Shown here: positions 9,201 through 16,959 of the stretch, piece after piece
Position numbering within the stretch: the first letter of the stretch is position 1
How the letters are laid out: each line of letters begins with the position of its first letter
Assembly: GCA_013153405.1 (NCBI GenBank)
Contig: JAADEM010000113.1
Span: 1 to 47,351 of the forward strand
Origin: Chlorobiota bacterium
GTDB taxonomy: Bacteria; Bacteroidota; Bacteroidia; Bacteroidales; Marinilabiliaceae
Direction of reading: 5' to 3'
Length of the DNA: 47,351 bases
Program-made: the position numbers and the translations under genes
Notes under the pieces: model-generated
The model's database searches: none
What the model saw: the letters and a program-made list of their open reading frames with translations, nothing else
Told to the model about the DNA's origin: nothing

Positions 9201-9432
9201 TATTCTGATGACGGCCTTCTCATTCATACTCGGGGTATTTCCGCTTGTGATAGCAACCGGATCAGGTGCCGAAGCACGTAAAGTAATGGGTATGGCACTG
9301 TTGGGAGGTATGACCCTTGCAACATTTCTGGGAGTATTCCTGTATCCGATGTTGTTTGTGTTTATAGGTAAAGTAGCAGGATACGAAAAGAAAAGAGATA
9401 AGATGATGGAAGAAATAAAAGTAGAAAGTTAA
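6271..9432 (+). CDS. RND multidrug efflux pump, HAE1 family (AcrB/MexB-like)
   Basis: 1053 residues, the full length of the hydrophobe/amphiphile RND family. There are twelve expected transmembrane segments in two homologous halves with two large periplasmic loops each. The proton-relay acidic pair sits in TM4 (GIVVDDAIVVVE) and the essential lysine in TM10 (GMAAKNAILIVEF). The N-terminus FFVHRPIVAMVIAIVIVIVG is the usual TM1. It exports drugs, bile-salt-like amphiphiles or metabolites from the periplasm and inner leaflet in exchange for protons. The flanking genes complete a tripartite pump. Confidence 0.96.
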   Translation: MSEKGGNFFVHRPIVAMVIAIVIVIVGTISLIGLPIEQYPNLTPPIVQVSATYTGADAISVEESVATPLEQEINGVDNMIYMKSTNANDGTMNIQISFEVGTDPDMSTVLAQNRVSAASAKLPSAVTKYGVTTKKMLPNTLMLVTLTSDGTYGQEFLGNYALINIKDKLARIKGIGSVNVLGASDYSMRIWIKPDRLAQMGLTVPEIINAINDQNVIVPGGKFGAEPAPPGTEFTYTVSMPERFNSPEAFGNIVVRTMPDGSQVKLRDVATIKLGVERYNMIPRLNGETAAIIALYQAPGANALELASAVKKEMEILSGEFPESIKYDISMDTTLAITAGIRDIVVTLIIALILVIFVVFIFIQDWRATLIPTLAIPVSLIGAFMFFPILDFSINVLSLLGLVLAIGIVVDDAIVVVEAVQVNIEKGMSTKEATLDAMRKVTAPVIATTLVLIAVFIPVAGMAGITGRLYQQFAITIVVSVIVSSVNALTLSPALASILLKKPKPYKGFLGWFFKKFNNGMDRTTDSYMSFTNVVTRKLKRSVIFILIMTVGAGVFGYLLPGGFMPEEDMGYFFVNIQLPNAASIQRTDEITKQVEDVVMGLDEVNFVTTATGYSILSGAMTSNTAFLFISLKDWSERDMTAAEIIKRLNMQFHSRIKGGQVFAFAPPAIPGLGNGSGFSIMIQDRGGNSIDYLAQNTMKFISEASKRPEIGRATTTFRPDVPQRYMDIDKEKALKLGIKLNDLYTTVGAFMGGAYVNDFTRFGRLYKSYIQAEPEYRVNEAGINDFFIKNSAGKMVPLSTVATIVPVSGPDYTTRFNLYRSIEVTGVPAEGYTSAEAMTALEEVAASVLPADVGYAWNAMSYQEKKASGSLGMILTFSLIFVFLILAAQYESWSLPLSILLGTPFAIFGAFFALWASRLFSPTFENNIFAQVSFVMLIGMAAKNAILIVEFANDEFKKGLSLFDAAIKAARSRFRPILMTAFSFILGVFPLVIATGSGAEARKVMGMALLGGMTLATFLGVFLYPMLFVFIGKVAGYEKKRDKMMEEIKVES

Positions 9433-9454
9433 AAAGGTAAATGATTTATCTTAG

Positions 9455-9495
9455 CACTGTAACCATAGAACCATAGAACACTGTAACCATAGAAC
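9455..9495 (+). repeat. Short direct repeat in the efflux operon spacer
   Basis: CACTGTAACCATAGAAC occurs at 9455-9471 and 9479-9495 with an extra CCATAGAAC unit overlapping the end of the first copy. It fills most of the 71-bp gap between pump and outer-membrane genes and is probably a slippage product. Confidence 0.7.
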
Positions 9496-9503
9496 ACTTT
9501 AAA

Positions 9504-10925
9504 ATGCGCATAGCCAAGATATTTTTTTCAATAAGTTTGCTACTGATTGTTGCCGGAGGGTGTAAGATAGGAAAGAACTATACGAAACCTGAAGTAACCC
9601 TGCCCGACAGTTTTCGTTTTGCAGAAGATACTGCTACTGTAAATGCAGAAATAAAATGGTGGGATATGTTTGATGATCCGACCCTTGATACTCTTATTCG
9701 TTTTGCATTGGAGAACAATAACGATTTGCTAATAGCAGCAGAGAATGTTGAGCAGGCACGACTAGGGCTGAAAATACAGAAAGCCGAGATGCTGCCAAAA
9801 TTTGATATGTCGGCACAGGGATCGCGGGGTAACTTTGCCGGTTTCAAGCTTGATGATGTGTCCAATAACTTTTCCCTGACCGGATCTGTTAGTTGGGAGA
9901 TAGATATTTGGGGTAAATACCGCCGAATGAATGAAGCTGCAAAAGCACAGTGGTTATCTACAAATTACGGTTACCAGTTTATCAAAATATCACTTATAAG
10001 CTCTGTAGCTACAACATATTTCAGTTTACTTGAATATCGTAAAAAACTTGAAATAGCACAGAGTACATATGAAATACGAGACCGCACCCTGAATATAATT
10101 AAACAGCGTTTTGATGCAGGAATAATTCCGGAGATAGATTACAATCATGCACAGATACAGCGAGAAATAGCTGCTGCTTTTATTCCTTACTACAAACGAA
10201 TGACTGCACAGACAGAGAACCTCTTATCTGTACTTATCGGACAACTGCCTCAATCAATTAAAGATAATACGACTATAGAAGATATAAAATCAGAAGTTAA
10301 GATTCCTGCCGGACTTCCTTCAGAACTTCTTTCCCGAAGACCGGATATTTTAAGTGCCGAACAGGAACTTATTGCTCAGAATGCTTTTATAGGAGTGGCA
10401 CAGGCCGACCGTCTGCCGTCTGTTTCACTTACAGGATTATTTGGTGCTGCAAGCAATGATTTAAGTAATTTCTTTACAGGAGGTTCTGCCTGGAGTATTG
10501 GTGCAGGGCTTGCAAGTCCGCTGTTTCACTGGCGACAAAAAAGTAACCGGTTAAAAATTGAGCGAAGCAGGTATGAAGCCGCTATACACGAATACGATCA
10601 GGTTGTTCTTAACTCTTTGCGTGAAGTCGAAGATGCTCTTGTTGCACTTAAAACTCTGAAGGATGAACAGGCAGCATATCAGAGGAGGACTATTGCAGCT
10701 ATAAATGCTATGAAACTTTCGGGTGAAAGATATGACAGGGGGGTTGCTAACTATATTGAATATCTTGAATCTCAACGTCAGGCATTTGAATCTCAGCTTG
10801 AACTTGTAACGGTGAAGCAACAGATACTGTCGTCATATATTCAGTTGTATAAAGCACTCGGTGGAGGATGGGCATCTGAAGAGGAGATGAATGCAGCAGA
10901 TTCAGGCGGTAATACACAGAAATAA
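9504..10925 (+). CDS. Outer-membrane efflux lipoprotein (OprM/NodT family)
   Basis: 473 residues. Signal peptide with lipobox VAGGC, lipidated C20, followed by KIGKNYTKPEVTLPDSF, the NodT/OprM hallmark N-terminus. Two outer-membrane-efflux repeats follow (~60-250 and ~265-460), each with long alpha-barrel helices; LPSELLSRRPDILSAEQEL marks the start of the second. It forms the TolC-like trimeric channel for the pump encoded upstream. Last gene of the operon; repeat island II follows the stop directly. Confidence 0.93.
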   Translation: MRIAKIFFSISLLLIVAGGCKIGKNYTKPEVTLPDSFRFAEDTATVNAEIKWWDMFDDPTLDTLIRFALENNNDLLIAAENVEQARLGLKIQKAEMLPKFDMSAQGSRGNFAGFKLDDVSNNFSLTGSVSWEIDIWGKYRRMNEAAKAQWLSTNYGYQFIKISLISSVATTYFSLLEYRKKLEIAQSTYEIRDRTLNIIKQRFDAGIIPEIDYNHAQIQREIAAAFIPYYKRMTAQTENLLSVLIGQLPQSIKDNTTIEDIKSEVKIPAGLPSELLSRRPDILSAEQELIAQNAFIGVAQADRLPSVSLTGLFGAASNDLSNFFTGGSAWSIGAGLASPLFHWRQKSNRLKIERSRYEAAIHEYDQVVLNSLREVEDALVALKTLKDEQAAYQRRTIAAINAMKLSGERYDRGVANYIEYLESQRQAFESQLELVTVKQQILSSYIQLYKALGGGWASEEEMNAADSGGNTQK

Positions 10926-11015
10926 TCGGGGAATAAATATCCTGATCCGTGGTTTTTTACTGAGGAACTGAGGAATTGATGAATTGTTAAAGCTCCGTAG
11001 GAGCGACATACTATT

Positions 11016-11146
11016 GGGGATGTCCAAAAAGTCGTCATTCCGAACGGAGTGAAGGAATCTCAAAACTCACAAGCTTTGAAAGTCAATAGATTGCTTTGTC
11101 GTTCCTCCTCGCAATGACGTGGGTAATTTACTTTTTGGACATTCTC
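11016..11146. repeat. Palindrome-ended element A, copy 2
   Basis: Left end GGGGATGTCCAAAAAGT and right end ACTTTTTGGACATTCTC pair as inverted repeats with two changes. The interior (CGTCATTCCGAACGGAGTGA...CTCCTCGCAATGAC) runs in the same direction as in copy 1, although the flanking tail is inverted. This is the only copy not between converging genes. Confidence 0.85.
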
Positions 11147-11251
11147 TTAAAAGATGTAAGATATGTTGGGTTTGGCGATTTTTTTGCGGCGAAGCAAGCA
11201 AAAAAAATGACAAACCCCAGACATGCCGCTCTTGGTTTTCCCCCCACCTCT

Positions 11252-11348
11252 TGACAATTGCCGATAGTAATATCTTGCAAACCCGCACAAGTATTCAAAG
11301 ACCTTGACCTTCCCAACGGAGTGACGGAACGGTAAGCGTCGAATGAAC
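11252..11348 (-). repeat. Dispersed element B, copy 2 (inverted)
   Basis: Its reverse complement begins near GTTCATTCGACGCTTACC and continues with strong similarity to 2553-2655, down to a CGGCAAT word. The dyad arms seen in copy 1 are partly degraded here. Confidence 0.6.
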
Positions 11349-11358
11349 AAAAAATAAA

Positions 11359-11430
11359 CCCAAAATCGGGGTTACCCCGCATGGGGTCTTTATTTCAGCG
11401 ATTTCATCGCTTCCTAACGACCAATTTGGG
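11359..11430 (-). repeat. Dispersed element C, copy 1
   Basis: Ends CCCAAAATCGG and CCAATTTGGG are imperfect inverted repeats. The interior (ACCCCGCATGGGGTCTTTA, then GCGATTTCATCGCTTCCTAA) is the reverse complement of text at 36445-36505. Confidence 0.7.
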
Positions 11431-11661
11431 ATAAAATTCGAGATAATTCGCGTAATTCGCGGTTCCCACAAATATTATCCGTGTCACTCCGTGGTTTAAT
11501 CAAATACTGTCTGCGGGATTCTTTTTAATCCGAATAATCTCCATTTTAATCATATCACCTTCATAAATTTCTTTTTTCTAATTTTTGTCATAAATTGATT
11601 TGAAATCCTTTTGCATTTTTGTATAAACATACAGAAGTCAATAAACATTAAAAATAAAGAG

Positions 11662-12693
11662 ATGGCAAAAATGAAAGCTTTGGTAAAAGCAAAACCGGAA
11701 AAGGGTATTTGGATGGAAGAAGTGGATATTCCAGAAATAGGACCAAATGAAGTCTTAATAAAGGTTTCAAAAACAGCTATTTGCGGAACAGATTTGCATA
11801 TTTACAAATGGGATGAATGGGCACAAAAGACAATTCCCATAGGAATGACCATTGGTCATGAGTATGTAGGGCATGTTGCTGCTGTTGGTAGTGAAGTGTT
11901 TGAATTCAGAGAAGGCGACAGAGTGACCGGCGAAGGACATATTGCATGCGGGCATTGCCGTAATTGTCGTCGGGGACGTCAGCATATATGTGAGCGTACG
12001 GTAGGTATCGGAGTAAATATCAATGGCGCATTTGCCGAGTATGTAAAAGTGCCGGCCAATAACGTAATGAAAATAAACATGTCGATACCTGATGAGATTG
12101 TTGCCATAATGGATCCGTTTGGAAATGCTACACATACTGCATTATCGTTTCCGTTGATAGCAGAGGATGTGTTGGTTACCGGAGCAGGACTTATTGGTAG
12201 TATGGCTGTGGCTGTGGCTAAGTTTGCAGGAGCAAGGTATGTTGTGGCAACCGAAACAAATCCGTTCAGGGCTGAGCTGGCAAAAAAGATGGGAGCAACA
12301 AGAGTCGTAAATCCTTTGAAAGAAAACCTGCGCGATGTAATGGACGAACTGGGAATGATCGGTTTTGATATTGGACTTGAGTGTTCGGGAGCTCCGGCTG
12401 CTTTTAATCAAATGATTGATCATATGTACAATTCAGGTAAGATATCTCTCCTTGGTATTCTTCCATCATCTACTCAGGTGGACTGGAACAGAATAATTTT
12501 CAAAGGACTTACACTAAAAGGAATTTATGGCCGTGAAATGTTCGAGACATGGTATCAGATGGAACAGATGCTTATGTCTGGTATCGATATTTCGCCGATG
12601 ATAACACACCGATTTCCTGTTGATGAGTACCGGAAAGGATTTGAAGTAATGGAAGAGGGCAACTGTGGTAAAGTGCTGTTGAACTGGGATTAA
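11662..12693 (+). CDS. tdh: L-threonine 3-dehydrogenase (zinc-dependent MDR)
   Basis: 343 residues from ATG 11662 ([20 protein letters not shown]); E. coli Tdh is 341. An in-frame ATG at 11611 would add 17 residues of low-complexity sequence lacking homology, so it was rejected. Catalytic zinc ligands C41 and H66-E67 (GHEYVG) and structural zinc cysteines C96, C99, C102 and C110 ([15 protein letters not shown]) are intact. The Rossmann motif is [17 protein letters not shown]. It oxidises L-threonine to 2-amino-3-ketobutyrate with NAD+. The partner ligase kbl is not adjacent. Stand-alone gene preceded by repeat island II. Confidence 0.92.
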   Translation: MAKMKALVKAKPEKGIWMEEVDIPEIGPNEVLIKVSKTAICGTDLHIYKWDEWAQKTIPIGMTIGHEYVGHVAAVGSEVFEFREGDRVTGEGHIACGHCRNCRRGRQHICERTVGIGVNINGAFAEYVKVPANNVMKINMSIPDEIVAIMDPFGNATHTALSFPLIAEDVLVTGAGLIGSMAVAVAKFAGARYVVATETNPFRAELAKKMGATRVVNPLKENLRDVMDELGMIGFDIGLECSGAPAAFNQMIDHMYNSGKISLLGILPSSTQVDWNRIIFKGLTLKGIYGREMFETWYQMEQMLMSGIDISPMITHRFPVDEYRKGFEVMEEGNCGKVLLNWD

Positions 12694-12748
12694 TGATGCA
12701 TTTGTCGTTGTAGGTTACAAGCTGAAAAGTACATTGATAAAATTTAAA

Positions 12749-12860
12749 GAGGATGTCTGAAATTGGTGTTTTTAAGTCGTGCGGGATTCGTTCCCGAAAT
12801 ATTCAGAACAGGCTGTTCCTCTTAGCGATGACTGAACATTTGTACTTTTTGGACATCCTC
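12749..12860. repeat. Palindrome-ended element A, copy 3
   Basis: GAGGATGTCT at 12749-12758 and the right end TTTTTGGACATCCTC to 12860 form the ends; the interior is largely different from copies 1 and 2 apart from GCGATGAC. It lies between converging tdh and the histidine kinase. Confidence 0.75.
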
Positions 12861-12950
12861 GTTTCATTTTATATATTATGGTATGTGTGTGGACAAATAA
12901 ATCCGTAAAGGGAGCTTTCACTTGATTAAGTGCCTTTACACTACAATGTT

Positions 12951-14807
12951 TTAGCGTTTAGCCAGAGGAAGCTCGATGATAAAAGTGGTTCCTTTTCCGG
13001 TTGCACTTTCGACTTTTATGGTTCCTTTATTTTTCAAAACCATTTCTTTTGTCAGGTAAAGTCCCAGTCCGGTTCCTGTTTCATCGTTTGTTCCTTTTGT
13101 ACTTGTTATGTCATTCATATCGAAAAGGTTTTCCAGTCTTTCTTTTTTAATTCCAATACCTGTATCTTTTACAAAGATTCTCAGATAATTGTCAGATATT
13201 TCAGAGTTGATACTTATAAGTCCGTATTCCGGAGTAAATTTAATTGCATTATGAATCAGGTTTCTGAAAATAAATTTTACCATTTCAAAGTCGGCAAAAA
13301 CAATATCTTTGTCCGACAGATCGGAAACCAATTGTATCGTTTTTTGTTTTGCAACAACCAGCATATTGCTGTATATATCGGTAACAACCCGATTGAGGTT
13401 TACATTATCAGGATTTGTTTTTAATTGTCCCATTTGGGTTTTAGCCCATATCAGCAGATCTTCAAGTAGTTTATACACATTTTCACTGGCATCATGGATT
13501 TTTGATGTATATGTTAAAATCTCTTTTTTGCTGAAACTTTCAAAATTTGAATTCAAAATCCTTGAAAAGCCAAGAATAACATTAAAAGGATTTTTAATGT
13601 CATGAGCAATGATTGAAAATAGTTTGTCTTTGGTTCTGTTAAGTTCTTTCAATTGTTTTTCGTTTTCCCACATTTGAATCTCCATTTCAATTCTAACCGA
13701 AATGTCTACAACCATTCCCACGATTTCAGTTACTTTGCCCGATTCAGATTTTATAGGTGAAACAAAAAGGTCGCCCCAGAATTCTGTTCCGTCTTTTTTA
13801 ATATATCTTTTGATTACGTTAAAACTGTCTATCTCCCCGGTTTTCAGTTCATCTATTTTTTTTTGCGTAATGCCAATGTAATCGGGGTGTGTATATGTGT
13901 CGTAATGAAGATTGTACATCTCTTCCGGCGAACTATATCCCATCATGCTGACAAAGTGTTCATTAACAAGTTTCAGGTGTCCGTTTAAGTCAATAACGCC
14001 AATGCCGATTAGGCTGTTATTTATTATGGCATTAAGTTTATTCCGATGTTCAATCAGAGCTTCTTCGGTCTCCATTAATTTTGTGAAGTCCATGCTCACA
14101 ATCTGAAATTCAGTTATGCTGTTGTCGGAGCTGCATATTGCCCTGCATATGTTTTTAAACCACCTTTTTTTGCCTTCAATCTCAATAATTGATTCAAATT
14201 CGTACAGGGGAGAGTCTATAGTAAGTTTTTTTATTTCATTTTTAATCTTTTCTGTTTGTTCAGCAGGAACGTTGTCAAAGAAAGAAAATTCAGAAATGTT
14301 GTTTTGGCCCGATAGGAACGCATTAATGTACAGACTGTTTGCATAAGTAAGTTTACCGGTTTCGTTAAACCTGCAAATCATTGTCGGAGAATCTTCAACA
14401 AGCGAGTAATATCTTTTATTGCTGGCTTCAAGTTCTGTTATTGTTTTCTTGAAGTCAGTAACGTCTTCTTTTATTGCAATATATCCCGTAATTTCTTCTG
14501 AGTCTGATATGATAGGGTTGATGATGGCATTTTCCCATAACAGGTTTCCGTTCTTTGTTTTATTCAGAAATATACCCTGCCATGTTCTACCGCTGCTGAT
14601 AGTTTTCCACATTTCATCATAAAAACTTTTGGGATGAAAATCTGTTTTCAGCATTCGTGGGTTTTTCCCTAATACTTCTTCTTTTTTGTAACCGTATTTT
14701 TTCTCAAATGTTTTGTTTACATATTGAATGCTGCCTCTTTTGTCCGTCATTACGATTATACTGGCAGAATAATCCAATGCCTGAACAAGTTGTTTGTTTT
14801 TGTCCAT
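12951..14807 (-). CDS. Soluble PAS-PAS-PAS sensor histidine kinase
   Basis: 618 residues with no transmembrane segment or signal peptide, so probably cytosolic. Three PAS domains, at ~1-118 (YGYKKEEVLGKNPRML), ~130-245 and ~255-375 (GYSSPEEMYN, with a PAC tail DISVRIEMEIQ). HisKA ~394-455 has phospho-acceptor H402 in IIAHDIKNPFN. HATPase_c ~500-615 has N520 (NLIHNAIKFT), DTGIG 548-552 and GTGLGL 578-583, so all catalytic boxes are intact. No receiver domain and no neighbouring response regulator: an orphan kinase whose output and signal are not readable. It starts 137 bp from the end of the LutA-like gene and may be monocistronic. Confidence 0.93.
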   Translation of the reverse strand: MDKNKQLVQALDYSASIIVMTDKRGSIQYVNKTFEKKYGYKKEEVLGKNPRMLKTDFHPKSFYDEMWKTISSGRTWQGIFLNKTKNGNLLWENAIINPIISDSEEITGYIAIKEDVTDFKKTITELEASNKRYYSLVEDSPTMICRFNETGKLTYANSLYINAFLSGQNNISEFSFFDNVPAEQTEKIKNEIKKLTIDSPLYEFESIIEIEGKKRWFKNICRAICSSDNSITEFQIVSMDFTKLMETEEALIEHRNKLNAIINNSLIGIGVIDLNGHLKLVNEHFVSMMGYSSPEEMYNLHYDTYTHPDYIGITQKKIDELKTGEIDSFNVIKRYIKKDGTEFWGDLFVSPIKSESGKVTEIVGMVVDISVRIEMEIQMWENEKQLKELNRTKDKLFSIIAHDIKNPFNVILGFSRILNSNFESFSKKEILTYTSKIHDASENVYKLLEDLLIWAKTQMGQLKTNPDNVNLNRVVTDIYSNMLVVAKQKTIQLVSDLSDKDIVFADFEMVKFIFRNLIHNAIKFTPEYGLISINSEISDNYLRIFVKDTGIGIKKERLENLFDMNDITSTKGTNDETGTGLGLYLTKEMVLKNKGTIKVESATGKGTTFIIELPLAKR

Positions 14808-14944
14808 CTGTAGAGTTGTGATTAGAGATAAATCTCATAAAAAAATATGACATATACAATAAAAATCAGGTGTTTTATAACTTATATGTATTAAGGCGAT
14901 GTTGCTGTCGAATAAATATATAACATTGTATGAGTATAATCACC

Positions 14945-15664
14945 TTAAAACGACGATAAAACATCAGCGATATGAAGTGTTTTAACAGGCAGGTTCTGTT
15001 TTTTTATGTAGCTGTTTATATTTATCAGACATGATGCTTCGGTACTGATTATATATTCGGCTCCTGTTTCCATTGCATTTTTTACTTTTTGTTCAACCAT
15101 GGCAGTTGAAATGGGGGGGAACTTTACCATAAATGTACCTCCGAATCCACAGCATGTTTCATTTTCTTTCATTTCAACCAGTTCAAGTCCTTCAACATTG
15201 TTCAATAGTATCCGTGGTTCTTTTTTTATACCGTATTCCCTTAAAGCCGAGCAGGCGTCATGATAGGTTATTTTATGATTGAATGTTGCACCAAAACTGG
15301 TGAACCCTATCTTGTTGATAAGGAAATCCGTTAACTCAAAAATGTTTCGGGAAATGTTCAGGGCTTTTTCTTTCAGATTATCATCATCCGAGAATAATTC
15401 AGGATAATGTTTTTTTACAAATCCGGCACATGATGCAGATGGCACAACTATAGGAACATCTCCGGGATGATCCTTAAGAAACTTTTTTGCCAGTTTTAAG
15501 GTGTTTTTAATGTCTCCGCTATTATAGGCAGGCTGTCCGCAACACGTCTGATTAGGATTGTATCTTATATTCATTTCTGCCTTTTCAAGAATTTTAACAA
15601 CATTCCAGGCAGTATCGGGGAAGAGCTGGTCAATGAAACATGGTATAAACAGGTCAATTGTCAT
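14945..15664 (-). CDS. LutA/GlpC-like CCG-domain (Fe-S) oxidoreductase subunit
   Basis: 239 residues from ATG 15664 (MTIDLFIPCF); an upstream in-frame ATG at 15766 adds an unlikely extension. Two cysteine-rich (CCG) domains: C9 in PCF, C41-C42 in QTCCGQPAYNSG, SASCAGF, then YHDACSALREYGI and NETCCGFGG. This matches LutA (YkgE), which with LutB and LutC oxidises L-lactate to pyruvate, and the related heterodisulfide-reductase/GlpC-type subunits. lutB and lutC are not adjacent, so the lactate role is uncertain. It diverges from the unknown gene at 15783. Confidence 0.85.
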   Translation of the reverse strand: MTIDLFIPCFIDQLFPDTAWNVVKILEKAEMNIRYNPNQTCCGQPAYNSGDIKNTLKLAKKFLKDHPGDVPIVVPSASCAGFVKKHYPELFSDDDNLKEKALNISRNIFELTDFLINKIGFTSFGATFNHKITYHDACSALREYGIKKEPRILLNNVEGLELVEMKENETCCGFGGTFMVKFPPISTAMVEQKVKNAMETGAEYIISTEASCLININSYIKKQNLPVKTLHIADVLSSF

Positions 15665-15782
15665 TGTGTATGTTTTAGATCTCAAAAGTAAAATAAAAGT
15701 TAAAATTGTGAAATAGTGTGTGTAATAACTTTTTGGCACAGGTAATGCATAATTGATAAAGGTCATTGAAAGATAGTTTATT

Positions 15783-16256
15783 ATGAAAATGGACAGGTAC
15801 GTGGAACAGTTGATTGAAGATATCAGAACTTCGGTTATTACAGCTGAAAAAAGACTGGATGAAATTTCTGATTTTCAGGAAGATGAAATATTTCATTTTG
15901 ATGTGGATGATAACAGTTTTCATGGAATTATTCTTTCTGTATTATTCGATATTGATAAAATGTTTTTCCCTGAACTGATATTATTGAATGATTCCCACAT
16001 TTCAGTGCTTGTGAATGAAATAGAAAAGCTTTGGAGAGCTTATGGTTTAAATCCGGTTTTTCACGATGCACTGCCCGATTCACTAAAATATTGTCAGTTC
16101 AGAAACTATATGACTCATGTTGTTTATCCGGTAAAAAGTAAAATAGTTGATGTCGAGCTTTGCGATTATTTGCCCCATCAATGTCCTTTTGGTGAACTTT
16201 GTCCGGTTGCTGAAAGTTATTATGATAACATGAAGGATCGGCATCTGTCGGCATAA
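15783..16256 (+). CDS. Conserved-looking hypothetical protein with C-terminal cysteine cluster
   Basis: 157 residues, not recognised. The N-terminal ~60 residues are acidic and helical without signal peptide, so probably cytosolic. The C-terminus has C104, then C127-X6-C134-X5-C140 inside DYLPHQCPFGELCPVAESYY, with H132 nearby, a plausible metal or Fe-S binding site (inference). It diverges from the LutA-like gene with a 118-bp spacer and converges on msrB. The ATG-ATG start MKMDRYVEQL gives two possible first residues (15783 or 15789). Codon usage resembles the neighbours, supporting a real gene. Confidence 0.7.
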   Translation: MKMDRYVEQLIEDIRTSVITAEKRLDEISDFQEDEIFHFDVDDNSFHGIILSVLFDIDKMFFPELILLNDSHISVLVNEIEKLWRAYGLNPVFHDALPDSLKYCQFRNYMTHVVYPVKSKIVDVELCDYLPHQCPFGELCPVAESYYDNMKDRHLSA

Positions 16257-16327
16257 AATACCGGTATATTCATGGAATGAACCCAGGATGCAGTATGGAA
16301 CTGAAAATATGGGTAATTGTGCCGTTA

Positions 16328-16807
16328 TTATTCAGATTCTGGGATTTTGGAATTTTCATCTTTTTTATTTTCCGGTACAAATTTTATGGAAACGGAGTTC
16401 ACACAGTGGCGGGTGTTTTTTTGTGTAAATCCTTCGTTAAGGAATACGTGTCCGAGATGAGCACCGCACTGTGCACAGATTATTTCTGTCCTTCTTCCGT
16501 CGGCATCAGGAATTCTTATTACCGCTCCTTCTATTTCATCATCAAAACTAGGCCAGCCGCAATGGCTGTCAAATTTATCATCAGATCTGTATAGAGGGGA
16601 ATTACATCTTTTACAAACATAAATGCCTTTACCGTTAAAATTGTAATATTCACCCGAATAAGGGCGTTCTGTACCTTTATGAATAATTACATATTCTTCA
16701 AAAGCAGTCAGCTTGTTATATTTTGCCGAAGATGTGTCTTTCTGTGCCATAATTTTGGTCGGTAATAATACAGGCAGTAATATCATCAATAGTATAATTA
16801 TTCTCAT
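16328..16807 (-). CDS. msrB: Exported peptide-methionine (R)-S-oxide reductase
   Basis: 159 residues. A signal peptide (~1-22, [13 protein letters not shown]) directs it out of the cytoplasm. The MsrB fold runs ~30-148 with zinc cysteines C65/C68 and C111/C114, the [10 protein letters not shown] motif (79-88) and the catalytic cysteine C135 in [12 protein letters not shown]. It repairs methionine-R-sulfoxide in envelope proteins using a thiol donor. No msrA nearby. The last ~10 residues are charged and outside the fold. The gene diverges from etfB. Confidence 0.93.
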   Translation of the reverse strand: MRIIILLMILLPVLLPTKIMAQKDTSSAKYNKLTAFEEYVIIHKGTERPYSGEYYNFNGKGIYVCKRCNSPLYRSDDKFDSHCGWPSFDDEIEGAVIRIPDADGRRTEIICAQCGAHLGHVFLNEGFTQKNTRHCVNSVSIKFVPENKKDENSKIPESE

Positions 16808-16887
16808 TACGCAATCTGAAATTTATTCATTCTGCCATCGATAGCTGTAAATTAGTTTTATTCTAAATAAAGCAATTAAAAGGCATT

Positions 16888-16920
16888 TTTGTTCATTTTT
16901 AACTCATTTTTATATATTTG
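16888..16920 (+). promoter_or_regulatory. Putative promoter of the etfBA-acd operon
   Basis: TTTG (16888-16891), 21 bp, TATATTTG (16913-16920): a strong match to the Bacteroidota consensus. Predicted start near 16927, giving a ~33-nt leader to etfB. Confidence 0.65.
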
Positions 16921-16959
16921 TTGCACTCATAATTAAATAAATTAATAAAAAATAAAGTA

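Larger units (their letters stand above)
10926..11661. repeat. Gene-free repeat island II (efflux operon to tdh)
   Basis: 736 bp without a credible gene before the tdh ATG. Modules in order: element D, inverted, with palindrome GCTCCGTAGGAGC (10992-11004); element A copy 2 (11016-11146); a tail 11147-11177 that is the reverse complement of 2878-2909; a segment with no clear match (11178-11251); element B inverted (11252-11348); element C copy 1 (11359-11430); and CGCGTAATTCGCGG/CCGTGTCACTCCGTGG words (to ~11495). 11500-11661 is A+T-rich tdh leader. Confidence 0.8.

Noticed and set aside
11067-11382. Several overlapping 60-85-residue frames in repeat island II (for example SLRGGTTKQS)
   Set aside because: Same repeat-derived text, overlapping frames on both strands, no family match.
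11611-11661. Upstream ATG extending tdh by 17 residues
   Set aside because: The extension is Lys/Asn/Ile-rich without homology; ATG 11662 gives the normal family length.
16277-16594. 105-residue plus-strand frame
   Set aside because: Entirely antisense to msrB, which has strong catalytic motifs.
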